DNA from: Thermoplasmata archaeon
GTDB lineage: Archaea; Thermoplasmatota; Thermoplasmata; Lutacidiplasmatales; SKW197
Direction: 5' to 3'
DNA length: 33,275 nt
Assembly: GCA_038874435.1 (NCBI GenBank)
Contig: JAVZCK010000022.1
Coordinates: forward strand, 1 to 33,275
The notes under the pieces are model-generated. The model was not told the origin of the DNA, searched no databases, and saw only the letters and a list, made by a program, of their open reading frames with translations. Shown here one piece after another: positions 25,801 through 31,047 of the stretch; position 1 is the stretch's first letter; every line of letters starts with the position of its first letter. The position numbers and the translations under genes were made by a program.

Positions 25801-26423
25801 AATCCATTTGGAGACAGATCGAACTGATATCTTGCTGCCTGGTCCATTATAAATGCTCTAGTTGTGGGCACCACTTTATCCAGATCCACAGTGGTAGTCA
25901 ACACCTTTTCTTTTGTGATGGTATCTGTGAATGTAACATCAACACTACCGGCAATCCTCAAATATACTGGACTTCGTAGTTTCGCCTTCATTCCTAAAGC
26001 GTTTACAGTATTATATTCAAAAGGCACTACTCCTACCTTAAGCTCGGGCTTGCTGTAGGTCATCACATATCTACCAGCAATTTTATTCTGTTCTCCAGTG
26101 TTCTTGTTCATCAAATCCACAAATTTCATGTAGGCATCGTTGCTAATGTACCACATCTGCTGGGTCTGTAGATTTTCTACAGAACGCATTACTGCTTCCT
26201 CTGCTAACGACCTTATCCGGTCCTGCTGCGTTCTCAAAATGTCACCAAGATACAATGACTGAGAAGGAGCAGGCTCTGCATACCTCTGGTAGGATACGCT
26301 GCTTATCAATGCAATTGCAAAACCACTCATAATCAAGATAATCACTGCAACCAGGGCAAAAGGCACCCTAGCACTGCTGTCATTCCTCATTTTCCTATTG
26401 TTTGTTTTAAATTCTTCTTCCAC
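19812..26423 (-). CDS. Giant membrane-anchored repeat protein with C-terminal cysteine amidase domain
   Basis: One uninterrupted frame gives about 2203 residues. A short basic N-terminus and one membrane helix (~20-42, VPFALVAVIILIMSGFAIAL) anchor it; the rest is probably extracellular. Residues ~45-700 are mixed alpha-beta with a region resembling Ig-like repeats. Residues 702-1268 are eleven tandem ~52-residue repeats (consensus DIYGFGAVVLGKYVFAPD-xxW-xxYL). Two hydrophobic helices follow near 1455-1502, then Ig-like beta domains (~1750-2050), a PYPPPNPG linker and a C-terminal Amidase_6/CHAP-like domain (2067-2203) with C2097 in YGGDCAHFVSE and H2166 in TWDHAALYIG. GTG at 26423 with GAGGTGAGG just upstream is the preferred start; ATG 26390 is an alternative. 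The longer frame to 26534 precedes the promoter. A cell-wall or peptide amide bond is a likely target, by inference. Confidence 0.85.
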   Translation of the reverse strand: MEEEFKTNNRKMRNDSSARVPFALVAVIILIMSGFAIALISSVSYQRYAEPAPSQSLYLGDILRTQQDRIRSLAEEAVMRSVENLQTQQMWYISNDAYMKFVDLMNKNTGEQNKIAGRYVMTYSKPELKVGVVPFEYNTVNALGMKAKLRSPVYLRIAGSVDVTFTDTITKEKVLTTTVDLDKVVPTTRAFIMDQAARYQFDLSPNGLGNDILTYILQKNLDNGVTPTSDNVKGAVQFIVDLETAMLFRKTNNAALHNWIMSLPSKSNVDVYDAYKRTTGAGSGKIRVDLSEYGNTFIFYGESTKLGDTERKYDVNVGLTLPTANISIIPRQYSLMDLSSTSTAAITYDIYVRYGTVNIEGWEVNVPRPVKYKTTLSFELNARIFKFITSSATSKDLPGVENTVFFENNFGKLFTARHDVKIELKNAKNEDVSTLKDVLVDVYIDGISVGLYKPSDFPLTLKSVREGEHLVEATLMYGNGEMENGKTVVTIPKTVTKGVVEQEFNTTSGVSTSTFWSISLAYIHGVPQEQRMLKLSELYGAIAGYPFPEDIKKIDFSTNETMNATLKPYIQWCENFKEYLKDARNSVAFTYNFEGYSLEKSMVSAVSTWEELSKSMMYIRDTRGLNPQQLLNLTGNVYYNITSIPTYFPQIDQYSDIIEMILEAVQPGGVLSGLFEGMDSLPYYIELFKQFKDWYDNHSGDLGMYGLLATGAVVAFVVGWYVYAPDKNLTEYIQLLKQQYQIWKPRIEQLHNLFSSMGVNDIYGFGAVVLGKYFFGGGLSWVDYVDNVIAQLNYWKPKIIQLRGNLQSLGADNIYGYGAVLLGKYVFAPNLNWSEYIDALNSYMPDIIGLKNQFNAIGIKDIYGFAGVIACKYMFANDMDWGTYLNQLNTVWMPKIVAIADKFKTYGINDLYGFGAVILGKFVLEPNGDWLTYLDHVPTYIDRIFAMRDSFKALGINDAYGFAAVVVAKYTVAKDIDWWNYTQNVTDFWLPQIVALKEAFGALGINEWYGFAAAAIGKFVFAPDMTWADYIVKLNEILDVKRINFLKDSFKTLGVSDALGFGAVIIGKYVFAPDKDWNEYLDEAASFIGDIADLKNMLRNDLGLGNYDIYGLAAVGLGKFIFGANKTWKEYIQDVKSELGFWIGQYNDLKSMFSQIFNVLGIDDKYSYLGFAAVVAGKFLFAQDMSWKDYVSTITSYKDQLSKYLDFYKELQGTLGTGGAAAAVGAIILGKYMFAPDMGWTDYLNSVMNSYHFWAGKLQDFIGIFSRYGDQPMVFRLMFQFRDAVQLIDDTAMFFINDNTDVWSIIGKDNWVKVHDFISTYLKGIVDIINIVEKGLNLYTSVLNLIKEWKDFDDWTNVTSVLALLTDTVNVAIQAVDFLIDIVTFLNEQCLLNGLIQIKETLMWISSNLMVIANAIVAVANVVRMFMDELKANNGDIVKTLTHLFFGFDLTSAMWYMALGSAVLAIGEALAAFGISVSWIPVVGQVLLAIGAVILIIWAIFNWDDFVGMLFGGKDQSLPVNGEEVTKLKNDVTTNLNSTMYFFANVNESKPLTSIRDATIAQASGYHLKQFAAYAVDEKVAKDMETLGSWYKEYGTNLNNYTKHQLLMKWAVTEFWRQADDFVDKKNKANPTYGKHSEGFEDTFVSKGLFKKKKYVHWYIALIYVTDKNTGVTTQLRQSDGQIESFIDALNYTTVENYTIKYEIIGDKIPPQGIQDWADTMKKVGDELTYWNERMAEAKAKLDYVRNFFDAKNFTKDWGYMQIYLDPEIEEIDVSVKLSTGGSFAYAHNYTVQGTTTNLKFHIAKDDLKPYSLYLTPGTYIVSWSNPTPPVTLNGTSTTVTVKAYSSPGFNAAVVKIEVKHKYNMAFRIEDIPNLNAYYNYTYVVNNTTYTIAKWFWGFKYGAHVIVSGVEPNGVAHVITEYNFGENPPSGYITIPDYVLQPGGKIKIEVWIDIDKNPSSMKDYDGTEAMSATQTAFYRWEKNGAYYADVENGSAHGGVYKETSEINVFAYANPAKPSEEKKFVLRIYPSTGDDTVYPRSDAGTFHVWALESSGGGGPYPPPNPGTYNRQAAYNYAQQYWNKVCACGYDYNPYGGDCAHFVSECLLAGGVDNRGYGGGHDKIIVYCPHMYSWFMNQHIGSRVNSINQMDVGDIILYDWNGDGTWDHAALYIGNNQVAAHNNNHWGAYWTLGGASAYALLHIEI
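22620..24320 (-). repeat. Eleven tandem ~52-residue repeats inside the giant protein
   Basis: The block of 567 codons divides into eleven units of 48-57 residues. Each has a hydrophobic segment such as YGFGAVVLGKYVFAPD, a conserved Trp two to four residues later (DW, SW, TW), a Tyr (EYI, DYV, TYL), then an amphipathic helix ending in a Leu/Phe-Gly pair before the next unit. Copies 2-8 are the most regular; copies 1 and 9-11 are more diverged. I do not recognise the repeat as a named family. Confidence 0.85.
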
Positions 26424-26470
26424 CTTCCTCACCTCTTTCAGGTTTTTATGGTAAAACATCGGCAATATTA

Positions 26471-26478
26471 TATATAAA
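26471..26478 (-). promoter_or_regulatory. TATA box of the giant protein gene
   Basis: TTTATATA on the minus strand predicts a transcript start near 26449 and a leader of about 26 bases with the Shine-Dalgarno site GAGGTGAGG before GTG 26423. ATGs upstream of 26450 would be outside the mRNA. Confidence 0.5.
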
Positions 26479-26508
26479 CTTTGTGTGGTATTGTGCATCT
26501 GATACATC

Positions 26509-26531
26509 GTTAACAATATAATATAGTTAAC
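26509..26531. promoter_or_regulatory. GTTAAC dyad upstream of the giant gene
   Basis: Two copies of the palindrome GTTAAC are separated by eleven A/T bases and form a symmetrical site about 35 bases upstream of the TATA box of the giant gene. It could be an operator or enhancer-like site; the protein that might bind it is unknown. Confidence 0.35.
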
Positions 26532-26611
26532 CACATAGCATCGGAAAAATCGTGGAGAAAGGTGATAAGCAAACTACCCTCATTTTATCCAAGCTTCTTG
26601 CCCAAAAAATT

Positions 26612-26620
26612 GAAATAAAA
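26612..26620 (+). promoter_or_regulatory. TATA-like box of the AOR gene
   Basis: GAAATAAAA is centred about 24 bases before the ATG at 26640, with no ribosome-binding site, suggesting a leaderless mRNA. Confidence 0.35.
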
Positions 26621-26639
26621 TGGACATATTTCACAGCAC

Positions 26640-28484
26640 ATGTTCGGGTACAATGGCAAAATTCTGAGGGTTGACCTTTCCAATGAAACCACAAAAGTGG
26701 AGAAACTAGATGAGAAAATCTTGAGAAAGTTCATGGGTGGCACTTCTCTTGGCGCCCATTACCTGATGAGAGAGACAAAGAAAGGATTGCATCCTCTTGA
26801 AAAAAATGCGATGTTGTTTTTTGGGACTGGACCTCTAACATGCAGTGGTTTACCGGGACACAGTAGATTCATAGTATGCGGTAAATCACCACTAACTGGT
26901 ATATGGGGCGAAGCCCATGCAGGTGGTTTTTTCTCGCCAGAACTAAAGAAAAGTGGATTTGATGGAGTTATAATTATTGGAACCGCAGCCCAGCCCAGGT
27001 ACTTATGGATTCATGATGGCTTTTGCGAGTTCAAAGACGCAGGTAAATTGTGGGGAAAGTATACAGCAGATGTCGAAAAAGAAATCCGAGCAGAACTCGG
27101 AGTAAAAGCAGAAGTTCTTTCTATAGGTCCTGCTGGAGAGAAACAGGTGCCCATTGCCAACATTATTGTAGATAGAAATCGGGCACTGGGGCGATCTGGA
27201 TTTGGGGCGCTTATGGGAGCGAAAAAGTTGAAGGCAATCGCGGTGAAAGGCACAGGTGTGATCGAGTGGGCAGATTCTAAGCTGCTAGGGGAAAAAGTAC
27301 GAGAGATTGCTCGGAGAATAGGGAAAGAAAATGAAAATTTCAGAAAGTATGGTACTGCAGGAATTGTGAAACCCCTCTCGCAACTGGCAATCCTGCCCAC
27401 AAAAAATTTCCAAAATGGCTCTTACGAAAAAGCAAACGAGATTTCTGGCGAGAAAATGGTTGATACAATTCTTGTAAGGAGAGATACTTGTTCTGACTGC
27501 ACCATCGGCTGCAAAAGGGTTGTAAAATGCACGAAGGAGCAACATGGCTGGAATGTAGATGAAGAATATGGCGGTCCTGAGTATGAGACCATTGCCTCTT
27601 TTGGGTCCCTCCTTCTGAACAGTTCATTACCTGCAATTTCTAGAGCAAACCAGATTTGTAATATGTATGGAGTGGACACAATTTCTGCAGGCGTGTCTAT
27701 CGCATTCGTTATTGAAGCGATGGAAAAAGGGCTCCTAAGCGAGAAAGATGTGGGTTACAAAGTCGACTGGAGTGATGAAAGGGCAATAATCCGGTTGCTT
27801 GAAGACATGGTGGAAAATAGAGGGTTTGGTGCGATTGCTGGTAAAGGAGTAAAGCATATGGCAGATAAAATCGGTAAAGAAGCAGAGAAATTTGCCATCC
27901 ATGTTAAGGGATTGGAAGTGGCAATGCACGAACCACGAGGAAAGAAAGGGCTCGGGCTCAATTACGCAACCGCAAACAGAGGAGGGTGTCATGTTGCCTC
28001 CTACCACGATACCTACTTCACCAAGAACACAGAGTCGCTACTGGGTGTCCCAGAAAAAATGGACAGGTACGGAATAGAAGGAAAGGCGAGAATGATTGCA
28101 AAAACACAGGATTTTTGTGTGCTAGGAAATTCGCTCATTCTCTGCCAGTTTACCCATCAATATGGGGCAATCAAGTTGCCCGAATTGCTTGAACTTGTAA
28201 ATCTCGCAACTGGTTTCAACTACACAATGGAGGATTTTCTCGAAATTGGTGAACGTGGTTTTATCCTCCAGCGGATGTTTAACGAAAGAGAGGGCTGCAT
28301 TGATGATACTTTGCCAGCAAGATTCCTCACACCACTCCCAGAAGTGCCAGATAAAGGAGTTATTACACAAGAAGAATTTGAACAAATGCTCGGTGAGTAC
28401 TATTCCATCAGAGGGATTGACCCTAACGGTAGAATAAAAGAGGAGACGATCAAAAGGTTGGGTCTAGCCGACTATAAATGGTAG
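26640..28484 (+). CDS. Aldehyde:ferredoxin oxidoreductase (tungstopterin family)
   Basis: A 614-residue member of the AOR family, the usual length. The N-terminal domain (GYNGKILRVDLSNETTKVEK, FMGGTSLGAHYL, then FGTGPLTCSGLPGHSRF and GRSGFGALMGAKKLKAIAV) matches the AOR tungstopterin-binding fold. The [4Fe-4S] cluster cysteines are C284, C287 and C291 (TCSDCTIGC) and C502 in LILCQF. An extra Cys at 493 is present. It oxidises aldehydes to carboxylates with ferredoxin as acceptor, typically those arising from amino-acid (2-keto acid) fermentation; which of the AOR/FOR/GOR types it is cannot be decided by eye. This suits a peptide-fermenting archaeon. It is encoded alone, divergent from the giant gene and convergent with the tRNA pair. 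Confidence 0.93.
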   Translation: MFGYNGKILRVDLSNETTKVEKLDEKILRKFMGGTSLGAHYLMRETKKGLHPLEKNAMLFFGTGPLTCSGLPGHSRFIVCGKSPLTGIWGEAHAGGFFSPELKKSGFDGVIIIGTAAQPRYLWIHDGFCEFKDAGKLWGKYTADVEKEIRAELGVKAEVLSIGPAGEKQVPIANIIVDRNRALGRSGFGALMGAKKLKAIAVKGTGVIEWADSKLLGEKVREIARRIGKENENFRKYGTAGIVKPLSQLAILPTKNFQNGSYEKANEISGEKMVDTILVRRDTCSDCTIGCKRVVKCTKEQHGWNVDEEYGGPEYETIASFGSLLLNSSLPAISRANQICNMYGVDTISAGVSIAFVIEAMEKGLLSEKDVGYKVDWSDERAIIRLLEDMVENRGFGAIAGKGVKHMADKIGKEAEKFAIHVKGLEVAMHEPRGKKGLGLNYATANRGGCHVASYHDTYFTKNTESLLGVPEKMDRYGIEGKARMIAKTQDFCVLGNSLILCQFTHQYGAIKLPELLELVNLATGFNYTMEDFLEIGERGFILQRMFNEREGCIDDTLPARFLTPLPEVPDKGVITQEEFEQMLGEYYSIRGIDPNGRIKEETIKRLGLADYKW

Positions 28485-28491
28485 TTTGTAA

Positions 28492-28565
28492 TGGGTCCGG
28501 CCGGATTTGAACCGACGACCAATTGGTTATGAGCCAATCGCTCCACCGGGCTAAGCTACGGACCC
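28492..28565 (-). tRNA. tRNA with CAU anticodon (Ile2 or elongator Met)
   Basis: A 74-base cloverleaf on the minus strand: acceptor stem GGGTCCG/CGGACCC with discriminator A, D-arm GCTTAGCCCGGTGGAGC, anticodon stem ATTGG/CCAAT with loop CTCATAA (anticodon CAU) and T-arm GTCGG-TTCAAAT-CCGGC. No CCA is encoded and no intron is seen. The body resembles archaeal tRNA-Ile2, in which C34 is changed to agmatidine to read AUA, more than elongator Met, but I cannot settle this by eye. It lies five bases after the tRNA-Asn gene and is probably processed from the same transcript. Confidence 0.92.
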
Positions 28566-28570
28566 AGATG

Positions 28571-28663
28571 CGCCGTCGGGCGGATTCGAACCGCCGACCT
28601 GCCGGTCTCTGCATTGCTTATGCAGTTTAACAGCCGGACGCTCCACCGCTGAGCTACGACGGC
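28571..28663 (-). tRNA. tRNA-Asn(GUU) with a 21-base intron
   Basis: A 93-base gene that gives a 72-base mature tRNA. Acceptor GCCGTCG/CGACGGC with discriminator G (the archaeal Asn identity base), D-arm GCTCAGCGGTGGAGC, anticodon stem TCCGG/CCGGC (27-43 mismatched) with loop CTGTTAA, and T-arm GGCGG-TTCGAAT-CCGCC. The intron lies between positions 37 and 38 (28607-28627). CTGT of the anticodon loop can pair with GCAG of the intron, leaving three-base bulges TAA and AGA: a bulge-helix-loop cut by the archaeal splicing endonuclease. The intron can also fold its own CTGCAT/ATGCAG hairpin. Confidence 0.9.
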
Positions 28664-28688
28664 TTAAACAGAACTTGAATACAAGAAG

Positions 28689-28700
28689 ATATTAAAAAAG
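28689..28700 (-). promoter_or_regulatory. Promoter of the tRNA pair
   Basis: CTTTTTTAATAT on the minus strand is centred about 31 bases before the 5' end of tRNA-Asn, correct for an archaeal TATA box with a short 5' leader. Confidence 0.45.
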
Positions 28701-28820
28701 TTTACCCTTGCTTCATTTAGTACAGGCCTAAAATTTTTGAACGCTGTTGTATCAACATTTTCAAATTAATTCTATTATACCTCATCCCAGTTAAATAAAA
28801 AAGGAGTGCTCATCCCAAAG

Positions 28821-28829
28821 TGATATAAT
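28821..28829 (+). promoter_or_regulatory. TATA box of the aminopeptidase gene
   Basis: TGATATAAT is centred 26 bases before ATG 28851; no Shine-Dalgarno site precedes that ATG, so a leaderless transcript is expected. Confidence 0.5.
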
Positions 28830-28850
28830 ATAGATTGCGTTCTCCTATTT

Positions 28851-29960
28851 ATGACAGCAGCAAAACTATCAGAAAAGAAACTAAAAAAAAGTGCTCTGGC
28901 AATCACAAAGAATGTGCTTGACATAAAACAAGACGAAAGAGTACTGATTATTACGAATCCGTCTCGGGATGTGCTAACAATTTCAACCGCAATTTATAAT
29001 TCGTGTCTCAAGACCAGTGCAAAACCAGTCATCTGCATCCAGCAGCGGAAGACCCAGGTTGACTTTATGGAAAAAATCGTGAGGAAGGCAATCGAAACAG
29101 AGCCAGAAGTGGTAATGTCCATTTCAGAATTAAAGCTTGGAAAAGACGAAGAAGCCCTCGTAAATCCATATATTGTTAATGGCAAAGAATATACCAACAT
29201 TTTTGATGCTTATATGGCAATGAAGAAAATTCGTACAATATGGACTCCAGGGATCACAAGAGAAATTTTTGAAAGAGCAGTTGATATTGATTATGCAAAG
29301 ATGAGAAGTGATGCGGAGAAACTGGCTAAGATGTTTGAAGGTGCGGAGTCTGTACGAATCCAGAGCAAAAACGGGACCGATGTGGAAATCGGTATTGCAG
29401 GAAGAAAAGCTAAGAAGGACGATGGAAATTATTCGACACCTGGTACAGGTGGTAATATTCCTGCAGGGGAGGTTTATCTCTCTCCTGCAATCGAAAAGAC
29501 AAATGGCATCGTTGTTGTTGATGGCTCAATTTCTACATACTGGGGAGATGTAGTTACCGAACGCCCAGTAAAAGTTGAATTCAGGGATGGATTCGGGGAA
29601 AAAATCACTGGTGGCAAAGATGCAAAATTGCTGCAGAAAAGCATTGCCATTACAAGAAATAAGGTAAAGGAGATGGAAAAAAACGGGAAATTTGACAGAG
29701 ACAAGGCAGAAATTTACATGAAAAATGCTACCCACCTAGGAGAAATCGGGATTGGACTCAATCACTCGGCGATAATAAGTGGAAATATGCTAGAAGACGA
29801 GAAGGTCTACGGCACCTGCCATTTGGCTATCGGTGCAAATTACGACGAAGATGCGCCAGCACTCAACCACTACGACTGCTTGATTAAAAAACCGACAATT
29901 TGTCTATTGAGAAAAGGAGAGTGGATCCCAATAATGAAAAATGGGGTGCTGAAAATATAG
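28851..29960 (+). CDS. M29-type metalloaminopeptidase (AmpS-like)
   Basis: A 369-residue soluble protein resembling the M29 (thermophilic aminopeptidase) clan and the archaeal leucyl aminopeptidase-like proteins derived from it. Motifs near the C-terminal half are NIPAGEVYLSP (~203), GEIGIGLNHSA (~297) and YGTCHLAIGANYDEDAP (~321), followed by LNHYDCLIKKP. These carry the Glu, His, Tyr and Asp that bind two metals in M29 enzymes. It probably releases N-terminal amino acids in the cytosol. Related enzymes include NicX-type dioxygenases of the same fold, so the exact reaction is not certain. It is monocistronic and convergent with the small ORF at 29966. Confidence 0.82.
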   Translation: MTAAKLSEKKLKKSALAITKNVLDIKQDERVLIITNPSRDVLTISTAIYNSCLKTSAKPVICIQQRKTQVDFMEKIVRKAIETEPEVVMSISELKLGKDEEALVNPYIVNGKEYTNIFDAYMAMKKIRTIWTPGITREIFERAVDIDYAKMRSDAEKLAKMFEGAESVRIQSKNGTDVEIGIAGRKAKKDDGNYSTPGTGGNIPAGEVYLSPAIEKTNGIVVVDGSISTYWGDVVTERPVKVEFRDGFGEKITGGKDAKLLQKSIAITRNKVKEMEKNGKFDRDKAEIYMKNATHLGEIGIGLNHSAIISGNMLEDEKVYGTCHLAIGANYDEDAPALNHYDCLIKKPTICLLRKGEWIPIMKNGVLKI

Positions 29961-29965
29961 AAAAA

Positions 29966-30139
29966 TTATTCAAAAGATGATTCGAATTCTTCCTGTAGGT
30001 CAATTACTACTTGTTCCAGCACCTCGTTTATAGAGTTACTCTTGTACTCCCGAACTCCACCCACCTCGCTTTGAACCCTTGCCAGGTAGATGTTTGCCTG
30101 TTTTATGAACTCCACTGTGCAGATGACTTCTTCTACCAT
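29966..30139 (-). CDS. Small hypothetical protein, 57 residues
   Basis: A short frame that starts at ATG 30139 with a good ribosome-binding site (CTGGAGGC, nine bases upstream) and stops five bases past the convergent aminopeptidase gene. Composition is coding-like: acidic, alternating hydrophobic and charged residues (VEFIKQANIYLARVQ, then NEVLEQVVIDLQEEFE), consistent with two amphipathic helices. A TATA-like AAAAATATATAGG lies upstream on the minus strand at about 30187-30199. I do not recognise a family; a small helical adaptor or antitoxin-like protein is conceivable but unsupported. Confidence 0.55.
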   Translation of the reverse strand: MVEEVICTVEFIKQANIYLARVQSEVGGVREYKSNSINEVLEQVVIDLQEEFESSFE

Positions 30140-30273
30140 TTGCAATGCCTCCAGTTCTGTTTTGTATTTGCACCTATATCTCTTATCCTATATATTTTTA
30201 TTCCTGCTTCTGCATCCTGACAAAACGATGGATAAAGTCGGAACTCAACAGAGACCTTTTTGTGAATAACGTA

Positions 30274-30334
30274 GTAGCAATTTTTATATATCAGTATGCA
30301 TTTTGTAGCAACAAATAGAAAAAAGTGCTACCAA
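30274..30334 (+). promoter_or_regulatory. Promoter and leader of the small membrane protein pair with GTAGCA motifs
   Basis: TTTTTATATA at 30281-30290 is a strong TATA box. GTAGCAA occurs on either side of it (30274-30280 and 30305-30311), and an inverted copy TGCTAC follows (30326-30331). The second and third copies, TTGTAGCA and TGCTACCAA, can pair as a hairpin in the leader, just upstream of the GAGGTGG ribosome-binding site. Confidence 0.4.
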
Positions 30335-30349
30335 TGTAGAGGTGGAAAA

Positions 30350-30664
30350 ATGTGGCTGATAACAACAACAATCTGTGCTGTGATTGCTACTGCAATCTAC
30401 TTCGTACTAGAAAAACAGAAAAATGCAGGGAAGAAGTACAAGGTGCACTATCTTTCCCTGATGCTCTGGGGTGCAGCATTGATGATTCTAGTTGACCACC
30501 TAATAGGGTACATGGAAGAAGGTGGCGAGTTCATAGAGTTTGAGACGGACGGACTCGTGAGTAACGCTACATTGCTTGGCTTTTTGATGCTGATTCCTGT
30601 GCTTGGCGTGTGGATAGGTAGTATAGGGATTGAAAAGGTATTTGGAAGGAAAGAACGGAGGTGA
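30350..30664 (+). CDS. Small membrane protein, first of a paralogous pair
   Basis: A 104-residue protein with three predicted membrane segments: one at the N-terminus (LITTTICAVIATAIYFVL), one around SLMLWGAALMILVDHLIGY, and one near TLLGFLMLIPVLGVWIGSIG, with a basic C-terminus. The LMLWGAALM-xx-VDH motif recurs in the next gene (LMLWGGALM-xx-VEH), so the two are paralogues. The start is ATG 30350 behind GAGGTGG; the frame from 30296 begins at or before the predicted transcript start. Function is unknown. Small paired proteins with a conserved Trp and an acidic-His pair in the membrane might form a hetero-oligomer; that is speculation. Confidence 0.75.
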   Translation: MWLITTTICAVIATAIYFVLEKQKNAGKKYKVHYLSLMLWGAALMILVDHLIGYMEEGGEFIEFETDGLVSNATLLGFLMLIPVLGVWIGSIGIEKVFGRKERR

Positions 30665-30668
30665 AAAA

Positions 30669-31001
30669 ATGGGATGTTTTCTTGTGCCAACGGCAGTGGG
30701 ATTTATCGTGCTGTTGATTGCAGTGCTTGGCAGAAAGAGATTTTCATCGGTCTGGAACGCAAGAATTGCAGGACTGAACCTAATGCTCTGGGGCGGTGCC
30801 CTGATGCTGGCTGTGGAACACTATGCACACCAGGAGATTGTTCCCTATTTCCCATTTCTTACAAGAGGAATGGATGAGGTAGTGCCAGAACTGCTTGCTG
30901 TAGGCGTTCCAATGACGCTGGTGATTTTTGCGGCATGGGGCATACTTGTTGTGCTCAGTGCAAAGGTTTTTGCTCCAGAAACAACAACAAGCAACGCATA
31001 A
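30669..31001 (+). CDS. Small membrane protein, second of a paralogous pair
   Basis: A 110-residue protein with three membrane segments (VPTAVGFIVLLIAVLG, LNLMLWGGALMLAVEHY, VGVPMTLVIFAAWGILVVL). It shares with its neighbour the LMLWGxALMxxV[DE]H motif in the second segment and the same overall spacing. GGAGGTGA lies across the end of the first gene, four to five bases before the ATG at 30669, so the two are coupled in one operon. The C-terminal tail (APETTTSNA) is short and polar. No function is recognised. Confidence 0.75.
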   Translation: MGCFLVPTAVGFIVLLIAVLGRKRFSSVWNARIAGLNLMLWGGALMLAVEHYAHQEIVPYFPFLTRGMDEVVPELLAVGVPMTLVIFAAWGILVVLSAKVFAPETTTSNA

Positions 31002-31016
31002 AATCTTTCTCCAATC

Positions 31017-31024
31017 TTTTTATA
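31017..31024 (+). promoter_or_regulatory. TATA box of the YhaM-like nuclease gene
   Basis: TTTTATAT is centred 27 bases before ATG 31048, with no ribosome-binding site: a leaderless start is expected. Confidence 0.5.
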
Positions 31025-31047
31025 TACTCCCTGTTTTTCTTTTAATT

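Noticed and set aside
19812-26423. Giant gene as a phage tape-measure or prophage gene
   Set aside because: Repeats, hydrophobic helices and a terminal wall hydrolase recall tape-measure proteins, but no capsid, tail, terminase or integrase gene is nearby, and the protein starts with a membrane anchor and has Ig-like domains.
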